NCBI GenBank assembly: GCA_009363875.1 | Contig: CM018685.1 | Location: forward strand, 61,613,648 to 61,677,647 | Length of the DNA: 64,000 nt | Source: Mikania micrantha | Taxonomy: Eukaryota; Streptophyta; Magnoliopsida; Asterales; Asteraceae | Reading direction: 5' to 3' | In this document: positions 10,507-20,845 of the stretch, piece after piece | How positions within the stretch are numbered: the first letter of the stretch is position 1 | How the letters are laid out: each line of letters starts with the position of its first letter | Program-made: the position numbers and the translations under genes | Notes under the pieces: model-generated | Seen by the model: only the letters and a program-made list of their open reading frames with translations | Told to the model about the DNA's origin: nothing | The model's database searches: none

Positions 10507-12934
10507 TACATACCCGATTCATTAGATCCATGAAAACTGCAGGTGCATTCGTTAATCCAAACGGCATTACTAGAAATTCATAATGCCCATATCGAGTTCG
10601 GAATGCAGTTTTAGGAATGTCATCATCATGAATACGTAACTGATGATATCCAGATCTCAAATCAATTTTTGAAAAGTAAGTAGCGCCTTGAAGTTGATCA
10701 AACAGATCATCTATACGTGGTAGTGGATAACGATTTTTGATTGTCAGTTTATTGAGTTCCCGATAGTCAATACACATTCTGAATGATCCATCCTTCTTTT
10801 TCACAAAAAGGACTGGTGCTCCCCAGGGTGAGAAACTAGGTCTGATAAAACCTTTATCTAACAGTTCCTGTAATTGACCTGAAAGTTCTTGCATTTCGGA
10901 TGGTGCAAGCCGATAAGGGGCTTTAGCAACAGGTGCTGCACCTGGAATCAAGTCAATCCGAAATTCAACTTGTCTCACTGGGGGTAATCCTGATATGTCC
11001 TCAGGAAAATCTTTGACTACTGGGATATCTGTGATTTGTTTGGGTGAAGAACTGTGCTCAGTCACATGTGCTAAGAAAGCATAACAGCCTTTCCTTAAGA
11101 ATTTCTGAGCTCGCATACAAGATATAAGACCAAGTTTTCTACCTGCTCGTTCTCCTTGAACTATCAGTGTATTACCGTTAGGTAATGGAATACGGATCAC
11201 CTTGTTTTGACAGACAACTTCCGCTTGGTTATTAGAAAGCCAGTCCATACCAACAACAACATCAAAGCTCCCAAGCTCAATAGGAAGTAAATCAATTTTA
11301 AAAAAATGATCATTCAAATTCAAGGAACATCCTTGAATAACACTGTTAGTTTTGATCAACTTGCCGTTAGCAAGTTCAATAACATAAGGAGTTTCTAGAT
11401 CTACCGTAGGCAATGAAATTAATGATGCAAATTCAGGAGAGATAAAGCTCTTATCCGCTCCTGTGTCAAACAAAACTGATGCGTATAGATTATTAAGAAG
11501 AAACGTACCAGTAACAATATTTGCATCATGTCTCGCCTCGGTCGCACCAATCTGAAAAGCTCTTCCCCTAGTTTCAGTTCCCGGATTGGTGTTATTGTTC
11601 GGACAGTTTCGTATGAGATGATCAGGGCTTCCACATTTGTAACATGACCGGTTGGTTTGAGTGGTTTGTCGTGGTGCTTGGTTTGGTGTCTGAGCAGGAA
11701 AGTTGCAATATTTAGCATAATGTCCAACTCGGTTACAGTTCAGACAAACAGGACATGGTCCCGTATGATGAAGTGGACACTTATTGCATTTGGGCGCCGG
11801 CCCAGTATAAGTTTTCCTCTCAGGAACATTTGCACCATAGTTTTTCACAGTTGGCTTGCTCTGGGTGATCTCAGCCGGAGCCTCAGCCTTGGTTTTACCA
11901 AACCACTTTCGTTTTGTACCTTTTGACACATTCGAGGTACCGACATCACTACGATTATAAACCGTCTGAGGTTTCAAAGACAGAGTACCACTCCTTACCG
12001 CCTCATTGGTAAGCTTAGTGGTCAAAAGAATCGTATGTTTCAGGGTTGTAGGTTCAGCAGCAGTCACCATTCCTCGTATCTGAGGAATCAGACCCTTAAT
12101 GTACTTCTCGATTAAAGCGGCTTCCGTAGGAAACATGTCGGGAAGCAAACAAGTAAGTTCATGAAAACGATCTGTGTAAGCAAGACAGTCAGCACCGATC
12201 ATCGAGTGATTCCAGAATTCTTCCTGGAGTTTTTGAATTTCAGTGATGGGACAGTACTCTGATCTAATCAGAGTTTTGAAATCATTCCAGCCCATCGAGT
12301 CAACTGTGGCTAAACCCAAAGTCTTGGCCTGGGTATTCCACCAGGTCAAAGCGGAGTCTTTCAAAGAACAGGCAGCATAAGACACCTTATGCTCCTCCAA
12401 ACACTGACTGATTTTGAGCTTAGTTTCCATTTCCTCAATCCACCTTATTAGACCAGCCGCTCCTTCTTTGCCAGTAAAAGTAGGAGGGTTACAGGAAGCA
12501 AAATACGTGTAAGTACATCCCTGTCGGGGTGGATCAGGAACAATGGTAGTTGTACCGGTAGTGGTATGAGTTTCAACATGACCACCAGTAGCATTATGTT
12601 CAACATGATCGTGTTCCCCACCAGAACCTGTAGTGATATGTGGTTGGTGTTGTGTCAGAACACCACAAGCAGATAGTTGTTCACGCACAATACGAGCTAT
12701 CATAGCCTCATTTGTTTCAGATCCGCTTGTACCAGCAGGTGGAACAATGCCTGCTCCAGGGTTCACTGGTGGAGTAGTATGCGTTTCCAAGTTCCCAGGT
12801 GGAACCACGTTCGCTTCCGGATTAACATGCGGATCCGGATTTGAGTCAACATTCAAAGGTGGAATTTGATTCGGTTCAGGGTTTGTAATGTTCTGAGTAG
12901 CTCTCTTAGCTGATCGACCTCGTTTAGGAGCCAT
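10499..12934 (-). pseudogene. Element A gag-protease-RT, 5' part of a broken polyprotein
   Basis: It starts at ATG 12934 (MAPKRGRSAKR); codons upstream to 12946 lack an ATG. Order: Pro/Thr-rich N-terminus; retrotransposon gag domain (from about FASCNPPTFTG to LTWWNT); two CCHC zinc knuckles (CNRVGHYAKYC and CYKCGSPDHLIRNC); aspartic protease (VLFDTGADKSFIS); RT fingers and palm (YRELNKLTIKNRYPLPRIDD, then FGLTNAPAVFMDLMNRVC). After that Cys, alignment with element P shows about 8 nt missing, and the frame ends two codons later at TAA. The rest of pol continues in another frame (8224-10506). The element could only move with enzymes supplied by a relative. The lesion is in the middle of RT, not at a gag/pol boundary, so it is not programmed frameshifting. 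Confidence 0.92.
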
Positions 12935-12946
12935 TATTCTGCTCAC

Positions 12947-13297
12947 AAGCAGACAAAACTCAGGTCAGTTCAAGAACATTAAAGATATAACCCGTTCTAT
13001 CACATAAATACAATCCCATTCAGTTACACTGAAAATTTGCATTGACATGTGATATAAGAATACAGTATAACTACATGAATTCAGTCCAGACATGTTCACA
13101 TTACACACAGATCACACAGTTATTCGTAGTTATACTTAGTCCTGTTATTTCAAAAACATGTTAGAGTCTTACCCAGCTCATTGCATTGCAACACATGTTT
13201 TTAAAGATATGTTCATACAGGACTAGGATATGTTCTCAGACAAGTTCTCTAATATGTTCTCAGTTCATACATTAAGTTCTCATACAGACCATAGATA
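12947..13297. other. Element A leader, gag-proximal part
   Basis: Untranslated leader between gag and the 79-bp repeats. No ORF of note. Confidence 0.6.
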
Positions 13298-13616
13298 TGT
13301 TCTCGTACAGTATGGCTCTCGTACTGTACTTAAGTTACAGACACATTCACAATTAGATACGTTTACAATTCAGACATGTTCTTGTACAGTATGGCTCTCG
13401 TACTGTACTTTAGTTACAGACACATTCACAATTAGATACGTTCACAATTCAGACATGTTCTCGTACAGTATGGCTCTCGTACTGTACTTTAGTTACAAAT
13501 ATATTTGCATACAGTATTGCTCCGTACTGTATTCCAGCAAAATATATATTTTAGTTCGATATATTCGCATACAGTACTGCTCCCGTACTGTATTTCAGCG
13601 AAATATATATTAGTTT
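13298..13616 (-). repeat. 79-bp tandem repeats with paired GTACAGTA stems in the A leader
   Basis: Units start at 13298, 13377 and 13456 (exactly 79 bp apart) and decay into two shorter units. Each holds an inverted pair, GTACAGTA...TACTGTAC (13305-13329, 13384-13408, 13463-13487). In the last two (13509-13532, 13569-13593) the outer pair becomes A-T (ATACAGTA...TACTGTAT), so pairing is kept. It sits between the accessory ORF and gag. The 127-codon frame across it is only a by-product of the repeats. Confidence 0.85.
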
Positions 13617-13929
13617 GACATGTTCTCACACAGAATTGTTTATAGTCCACACAAGGTTATTAGAAAAACATAATTCACACAACACTCAAATAGTACATTA
13701 CACAGATCGATACATAAAACACCCATTTATTACAGTACCATAGTTTTATACATACCAAGTTTCGATACAACCAAAAGTCATAATATACTAACCTAACAAC
13801 TTCATACACTACAACACACAAACTCGGGATCTGTTCATACCAAAATATCCCGCTCTCATAACTACTGATCACTCTATATCACATCATATGTACAACAAGA
13901 TCATAACTGCTCGGTCCCCTGATCAGCCC
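13617..13929. other. Element A leader, between repeats and accessory ORF
   Basis: AT-rich leader; no supported gene or motif. Confidence 0.6.
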
Positions 13930-14616
13930 TTACCGCAGAAAATACCATAACCCGTCCAACACCATGGCTATAATGACCAACCCTATAGCCACACATAATA
14001 ACCTAGCCTCTAAACTCATGCCCTCTAGCACTCCCATCATCACTCCTCTCATCACTATCACTCGCTGCCATAATGCAGCTATCATCCCCTGAATCATGGT
14101 TCTCCTCATCCTCTCCTCGATCATAGCCCGCCAAGCTTGCGAGCCAGCATCCAGTGCATTCATCTGTTCCATCAACAACAGATGAGATGTGAGTATCTCG
14201 AACACAGTGGTACGTGTATCTTCCCCAATAGCACGAGACTCCTGTAACTCTAGTCGAGTCCCCTGAAGATCTAAAGTCACCTGGCGAAGCTGTGCCCTAA
14301 ACTCCGCCTGCTGTGAGGACTCTCCTACCTCATGTACAGTGTCAGGCTCATCCCTAGGCGCCATCTGACGTCTAATAGGAAGACCTGTCGTCTTGCGAGC
14401 TTGACCTCGCATACGTCTGAGTCCATCCCATGCTGGAACTCTCGGTGGAGATGGCATAGGTGCTGGTTCAGGTGCTGGTTCAGGTGCATCAGCCTGAGAA
14501 GCAGTTGCAGATGCCTCCAATGGATCGGAGTCAGAACCCGAACTTGAGCTCGGGGTATCGTCTAATATCACGTAAGGAAACCGCTGATAAATGTATCTCT
14601 CTCCTTGGTCTGCCAT
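13930..14616 (-). CDS. Accessory ORF of element A, upstream of gag, with C-terminal membrane helix
   Basis: A 228-codon ATG-started frame on the sense strand of element A, between the primer site (14955-14968) and gag (12934). I do not recognise the protein. Residues ~20-60 are rich in Ser, Asp, Ala and Pro (SSSSGSDSD, then an EPAP repeat). A basic patch (LRRMRGQARK) follows, then a likely coiled-coil stretch of about residues 105-170 (RAQLRQVTLDLQGTRLELQE). The end is strongly hydrophobic (LLCVAIGLVIIAMVLDGLWY) and looks like a tail-anchor membrane segment. Extra ORFs upstream of gag are known in Ogre/Tat elements, but are not a standard part of Tekay-type chromoviruses. Element P has no equivalent in its leader. 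It could be a captured host fragment or an element-specific accessory gene; function unknown. Confidence 0.6.
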   Translation of the reverse strand: MADQGERYIYQRFPYVILDDTPSSSSGSDSDPLEASATASQADAPEPAPEPAPMPSPPRVPAWDGLRRMRGQARKTTGLPIRRQMAPRDEPDTVHEVGESSQQAEFRAQLRQVTLDLQGTRLELQESRAIGEDTRTTVFEILTSHLLLMEQMNALDAGSQAWRAMIEERMRRTMIQGMIAALWQRVIVMRGVMMGVLEGMSLEARLLCVAIGLVIIAMVLDGLWYFLR

Positions 14617-14954
14617 TGCTGTATAAACAGAATACTCGAATCAGTACCATGAAAAAAATATATTGAATAATAAAATTCAACATACACATGATATGAGACG
14701 TCCTCCTATCTTAACACAACTATTCGTCTTTATAGTTATTGAGGTTCTGCTTGAATTAAAGTAAACTAAAATGCACAAGTGTTGCAAATTCCAGTTGTGC
14801 TGGCCAGTCAAAACTGTAATTTGCACTACCTGATTATTCTGGCTTAATTCAAAACAAGTTTTGTTCAATATTAATGTTCGGTGCTCTCTGTGTAACTATA
14901 CGAGCCTATGGTTATAGTCTAGGTCTCTAAGTCAACCTAATTCTCTATAACCTG
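14617..14954. other. Element A leader upstream of the accessory ORF
   Basis: Leader between PBS and the accessory ORF start; nothing else recognised. Confidence 0.6.
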
Positions 14955-14968
14955 TGGCTCTGATACCA
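14955..14968 (-). promoter_or_regulatory. Primer binding site of A (initiator tRNA-Met)
   Basis: The minus strand reads TGGTATCAGAGCCA three bases after the 5' LTR. It is complementary to the 3' end of plant initiator tRNA-Met and is the usual minus-strand DNA primer site in plant gypsy elements. Confidence 0.93.
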
Positions 14969-14971
14969 CCC

Positions 14972-17120
14972 TGTCACACCCCCACCCCTCGTCACCTCGT
15001 GTCTGGTCTGACGTCACTGAATCGGTTGCGGAAGCATAGTGGTGATGTCTCTGAGGTGAGGAGTGACTTACTTGAACCAATATCATAAGCACACAGATTA
15101 ACTTAAAGTAATTACATTACCATGGTGTCGCAATTACAACCACATTACAACTATATTTATTTAATTACAATACTAATTATTAAAGTGCAAATAACTCAAA
15201 GTGCATCCTCACCGTCTATTCCCGCTTACCTGCAAAAAGGTTTGAGTTTGAAACGTCAGCACAAAGCTGGTGAGATCGACAGTTCAATTTAAAACAATAT
15301 GATATGACAAGCATGTTCTCAAAAGTTCAGTTCTGGATAACCATGGGACCTGTATCTAGTTCCTTTCGGACGTCCAGTCTGTCTCAAGATATTACCCGTC
15401 GGTACATATCTTAGTGCCTCATTATCTTAATGTCTATCACACCATTAAGAAGTTCGGGAAACAGATAACAAACATTCACACAAGGGGAGATGCAACCCTC
15501 CCAGCGAATGGGGTGTCAACCAATAGTACTATCAATGTTTTCTGCTCGGCCACACATGGGTTCACTAGATACAGTTCAGAAATGAGGACTTTCAATGTCA
15601 TGATAGGGTTCAGTCTACAGGCCAAAATCCCATGAAATCCCACAAAAGTCACAACAATCACATGAAATCACACAGATATCAGTGACACATATCATATGTT
15701 CATTAACAGTTCAACAATGTTCCCCGATGTTTGAAAAAGATTAAAAATAAAAGGGGTTGTACGAAACTCACCTGATAATGTAAGAGTAGCAAAATCTCTC
15801 AAGGCTAACAACAAAGAGATGATTCTGCATTTAATTATATTTAATTAATTATTTATGTTCTAGTTTACTGATTAGATCTTCCTGAACGTTCAATGTCAAA
15901 GACATTGCTTAGTAAATCATCAACTCGATATTAATTATATATTTAGTTAATTTAAGGTTATATCATACAATGTATGATAATGTAGGAACCTACATTGCAT
16001 TAGATTCCTAATTCAAAGTTGATGACACTCTTGATTAATCAGAATAATCTCTGATTAATCAGATAGTTAATGTTGTTGATTATAATGCTAAAACAGTTTC
16101 TAGATGGTTTAATGGCTTAGGAGTGATTAATCCTTATTATTGATTACCCAAATATCATGAAATATCACAATGTAGCATCAGAATAGGTGAAATAACCAGA
16201 TTTAACATACTAATCTGACTGTTATCACAAACATCAGATAATCATTCCGATGAGTATGTTAATGATTGTGATTAGTTTGAAACACTTAGATTTAACCTTT
16301 GCATTTCAAAGATTAATCAAACTAATCACCTACATTGTTACAATCAAATGGTTTAAACCATTATAATCATAGTTATGATTTCATGAAAATCGGGCATTAC
16401 AACGGATCAAAACAAGGATTTAACCGTTAGAACTTCGTGTTCTTCATTTATAATCAATCCTAGCCATCATCTAGGCAATAATCAACAATCCTAACTATGT
16501 CATTACGTTCAATATCAAGATCTAATCAATCAATATCAAACTAGAAAGTTTAAACGGATCATTACCTAATCAGACTGATTTCTGACTTCAAAATAACGAT
16601 CAGAACTTGTTATGATGATCCCTGGTGCGATCCTTAGCTTCAGATGGCTTGAAAGATAGATTTAGATGATGTATGTGTGTGTGTTTTCGTCTGGTTTGCG
16701 AAACAGAAACAAGAAGAAGAATAACTTCTTTCTTGCATGAAATCTGATGAAGTAGATCAGATCACTGCACCGCCACATCCGTCGCGTACCGCGACCAAAA
16801 GCCCAAAAATGCTTCGCGTACCGCGGAGAAATCCGGAGGAATCTAAGATATTTTGCAACCATCGTGTACCGCGGAGGATTCTCAAGCCCACCTCCGCGTA
16901 CCGCGGTGAGTCCATTCGACCAATACTTAGAAATTTTTCTTCATTTTACTATTCCGGGCAATCCAAGACTCCGTTTTGAACACGGTTTTCGCCCACGTTC
17001 ATAATTTCTCACCTACTATTATTCTGTAACAATTACAAGTATTAAAACAACATGGGTTTCTAGAATGATCAAATGTACTCACGTCATTGATGACGTAAAT
17101 TCTCGTTTGCAACTGTCACA
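14972..17120 (-). repeat. 5' LTR of element A (middle LTR of the array)
   Basis: Copy of 6012-8160 with a few single-base differences (for example near 15351, 15375 and 16865). On its outer (right) side it is followed not by host DNA but by a polypurine tract and integrase coding, so it is shared by two internal regions. Confidence 0.95.
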
Positions 17121-17820
17121 GTCTCCTCCTGTTAGAGGAATTTCGTCCCGAAATTTAGTGAAGACTTACATTATGACAGTCGTTTATGAGAATAGATGTG
17201 GGTACTTTGCTTTCATTTGATCTTCACGTTCCCACGTATATTCGGGTCCACGCTGTGAATTCCATCGAATTTTAACAATAGGTATGCGACTACGCTTTAG
17301 TACCTTCACCTCTCGATCCATTACTTCAACTGGTTCTTCCCTGAATTGAAGTTTTTCGTCAATATGAATCTCTTCTAGAGGTACGATCAAGGATTCATCG
17401 ACTAGGCATTTCTTCAAATTTGATACATGGAAGACATCATGAACGTTACCGAGTTCAGGAGGTAATTCAAGTCTGTAAGCCACTGGTCCAATTCGTTCAA
17501 GAATTTTAAATGGTCCTACAAATCTTGGTGAAAGTTTACCTCTCTTCCCAAATCTGAATATACCTTTCCACGGTGAAACTTTCAACATTACTAGATCACC
17601 GATTTGAAATTCCAACGGTCTACGACGATTGTCAGCATAACTCTTTTGTCGATCGCGAGCAGCTTTAATTCGTTCTTGAATCAATGCGATCTTATCAGTT
17701 GTTTCCTGAATGAATTCTGGGCCAATGATTTGGTTTTCACCTACTTCTGACCAACAGATAGGTGATCTACATTTGCGTCCATAAAGTGCTTCGAACGGAG
17801 CGCATTGAATACTGGTATGG
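17121..17820 (-). pseudogene. Truncated second internal segment of A: integrase C-terminus
   Basis: Nearly identical to 8161-8860: polypurine tract, hairpin, then the 3' end of pol. The clear frame 17184-17684 encodes ~166 residues of the integrase tail (ERIKAARDRQKSYADNRRRP through YPHLFS). Coding similarity runs upstream to the HTS codons at 17820 and stops abruptly at a junction with diverged LTR A'. There is no start codon or catalytic core, so this is a fragment left by recombination. Confidence 0.88.
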
Positions 17821-19289
17821 TTTACAACTAAGTTTATTACACAACTAACTTATTTAATTACAAGTGTTTGAAGTGCAGCCTCACCGTTGGTCACTGTCTT
17901 TCTGCAAAAACGTTTGAGTTTGAAAGATCAGCACAAAGCTGATGAGTTCGTAAAGTTCAAGTTCAACAATATGATATGATATGCAAGTTCTCAAAATGTT
18001 CAGTTCAAGATAACCATGGGACCCGTATCTAGTTCCTTTCGGACGTGACTCTACGATCTTCGAAGACACTACCCGTAGGTAACGTCTTAATGCCTCATTG
18101 TCTTAATGTCTATCACAACATTAAGAAGTTCTAAAAACAGGTAACAAACATTCACAGCAAGGGGAGTTGCAAACTCTTAGCAAATGGGTTATCAGCCGAT
18201 AGTACTATTATTGTTCCCCGTTCGGCCCCACATGAGTTCACTAGATACAGTTCAGGAATGAGGACTTTTAAGTTCTGTGATAGAGTTCTGTTCTACGGCA
18301 AAATCCCATGAAATCCACAAGTTCTCAACAAATCACATGAAATAACGGAGATAACAGTGATGCATATCATATGTTCCAGAAAAAGTTCCACAGTATTACC
18401 TCGGTGTTTATAAAACATTAAAAAGAAAAAGGGGCTGTACGAAACTCACCTGAAGTCAGGAGAATGATGAAATCACATGCATAATAGTAATGGTAGCTAA
18501 ATTCTGCATTAGTTTATGTTCAATAAGTTATTTATGTTTCAACTTACTAATTAGATCTTCCTGAACGTTCAATGTCAGAGACATTGCCTTAAAAATCATC
18601 AAACCGTTATTAGGTTTTTAATTAATTATTTTAACGTTATATCATACAATGTATGATAATGTAGGAGCCTATATTGATTTAGGTTCCTAATACAAGGTTG
18701 ATGACACGTTTGATTAATCAGAATAATCTCAGATAATCCAGATAGTTAATGTTGTTGATTATGATGCTGAAACAGTTTCTAGATGAATTTATGACTTAGG
18801 AACGATCAATCCTTGTTATTGATTACTCAAATATCATGAAATATCACAATGTGACATTAGAATAGGTTTGATAACCATGTTTAACTTACTAATCTGACTG
18901 TTATAATAAACATCAGATAATCATTCCAATTAGTATGTTAATGATTGTGATTAGTTTGAAACACTTGGATTTAACCTTGCATTTCAAAGATTAATCAAAC
19001 TAATCACCTACATTGTCACAATCAAATGGTTTAAACCATTATAACCATTGTTATGATTTCATGCAAACCGGGCATTACAACGGATCAAAACAAGGATTTA
19101 CCCGTTAACATATCAAGTTCTTCGTTTATAATCAATCCTAGCTATCATCTAGGCAATAATCAACAACCCTAACTATACCATTACGTTCAAAAACAAGATC
19201 TAATCAACCATTATGAAGCTAGAAGGTTAAAATGAACCGTTACCTAATCAGACGGATTTTTGACTGCAAAACAACGATCAGGACTCGCA
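17821..19289 (-). mobile_element. Diverged family-A LTR (A'), left part
   Basis: It aligns with 6186 to about 7640 of the A LTR with many substitutions and small indels, so it is a much older copy. It lacks about the first 160 bp. It is interrupted at 19289/19290 by LTR B and resumes at 39227. The TSD TCGCA (19285-19289) is repeated at 39222-39226. Confidence 0.8.
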
Positions 19290-19820
19290 TGTCACACCCC
19301 GACCGACGGCGGAATACGTCGGGGCGCGATTGTGATTGTTCATAGCTCATGGTGCTACTTGTAAGTTTCGTATTTAAACATCCCATTTACATCAACACAT
19401 TCATTACAATCAAAACATGACATTCTTCATACAATTGCAACATAAATTCAAATACAAAACATTGATTAAAGTTTAAACTAGGTCTTATGATTCCTATATG
19501 ATCTTCATCCAAAAGCTTTAACCTGTTACACATGTAAAATAATATTTGATCAACTATTTGCATAGTTGGTGAGATTCTCATACAATTGATATATAGATAT
19601 ATGAAATAGGATGCAACAATAGTCTAATAAGAATTGATCTAAATATATATATGTACTCCACAATGTTTGATGATATGATTTTGGCAATTTCACCTTTCTA
19701 ACTTAATGACACAAAGTCACTAAAGAAAGGCTACTAATAATACTAAATGTTTTTGGCAATTTCACCGTCAATATAAACAATGACATAAGTCATGTTAATC
19801 AAAGGCTACTAGTACTAATG
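19290..19820 (-). mobile_element. LTR B, left segment (LTR 3' end)
   Basis: It starts TGTCACACCCCGACCGACGG, closely matching the inverted 3' end of the P LTR, so B is a relative of P in the opposite orientation. It is split here by insertion of P (TSD TAATG) and resumes at 33275. With nested elements removed, B is about 2.8 kb with TG/CA ends and TSD TCGCA. No internal coding remains, so it is a solo LTR. Confidence 0.75.
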
Positions 19821-20151
19821 TGTAACATCACTGTACTTTCAGTTGTCCGTACGTCCGTACATCCGTACGATTGTACTGTTACGACTGGAGATTTATTTAT
19901 TATGAATGATTATGAAATTATTGATTGACATTACTGATATTATCACTGTACTGGTATGCATGTTCATAATTTATTTTACGCGCAAACCACGGGAAGTTTA
20001 GTTGTAATTCAACTAAACAGACCCGTAGTGTTTATCGCAGTTACTTATTATTGATGATGATGGATTAATGGTCCGAGATTGGATTGAGGTTAGAACTGGT
20101 AGTTATTTGAGTCTGGTTACTAAACGTAGTCAAGGACCCATGGTCATGGTT

Positions 20152-20231
20152 TATCGAAATAGCGGTGGGACGGTGGCTAGGGCAGTTGCGACTGACCCTT
20201 ACATATGCCCTATATATATGCATATTTCGGT
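20152..20231 (+). other. Conserved stem-loop module, copy 1 (P 5' LTR)
   Basis: Outer stem CGAAAT...ATTTCG. Core GGTGGGACGGTGGC. Inner hairpin GGGCAGT-TGCG-ACTGACCC (one bulged A). Then TACATATGCCCTATATATA. See the finding on this module. Confidence 0.7.
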
Positions 20232-20836
20232 CTATCATGGATGTGTCGGTGACTAGGGTTTAGTGGGTTTTGGTTTGGGAAATGATAATATTAAAGATTA
20301 TTAATAATGAGAATTGATTACGCGATGGTGAGGTTACGGATATCATTTAAACGAGAATATTAATTCAGAAATATTAACTTAATAATGTATTCGCGTGGGT
20401 GACGATTCACACGAATATAATTATTAGGAATAATATTCTAAAACGATATTCCATAAATCTTAGATCAAATCGAAATGCGATACGAGCATCGGATTCGCAA
20501 AGGTGACGATCTTTACGAATACGTACGCGAGTAACGCGTTTCGACGAGATAATTAAATAATATCAAACGATATTAATTTAATAAATTTATAACTTAAAAC
20601 GTTTATTAGGAATCACAACTTGAAGCGTTTCAAATATATTTAATTATTAATTTAATTGTTTAACGATAATGAAACGGAATCAATTTATGAAACATTTTAT
20701 TTAAAACCATTTTATTAAAACAAAACTTATTTATTTAAATGCTTTGTATTTTAAAACATGTTTACGATTAAAAACCGAGCATTTTATTATATTATATCGC
20801 GATAAAAACGAGACCAAACGCGTGGGGACGGGACGC

Positions 20837-20845
20837 GATATAAGA
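20837..20845 (+). promoter_or_regulatory. Putative TATA box of the P 5' LTR
   Basis: GATATAAGA lies 30-40 bp before a pyrimidine-rich CT tract typical of plant 5' leaders. Transcription would start near 20870. Inferred from sequence only. Confidence 0.5.

Larger units (their letters stand above)
6012..17820 (-). mobile_element. Ty3/gypsy retrotransposon A, with an extra truncated internal segment
   Basis: In minus orientation: a truncated internal 3' piece (17820-17121), LTR (17120-14972), primer site, accessory ORF, gag-pol, polypurine tract, LTR (8160-6012). The two LTRs are both 2149 bp and differ at only a few bases I noticed, so the element is young. The domain order PR-RT-RNase H-integrase and a degenerate chromodomain-like tail ending in YPHLF suggest the Tekay/Del chromovirus branch of gypsy elements. 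The LTR-internal-LTR-internal arrangement indicates unequal recombination between copies. The left flank (CCAAC) has no matching duplication at the far side of A', which fits a rearranged insertion. Confidence 0.9.

Noticed and set aside
13230..13613. 127-codon plus-strand ORF
   Set aside because: By-product of the 79-bp leader repeats, antisense to element A, no domain.
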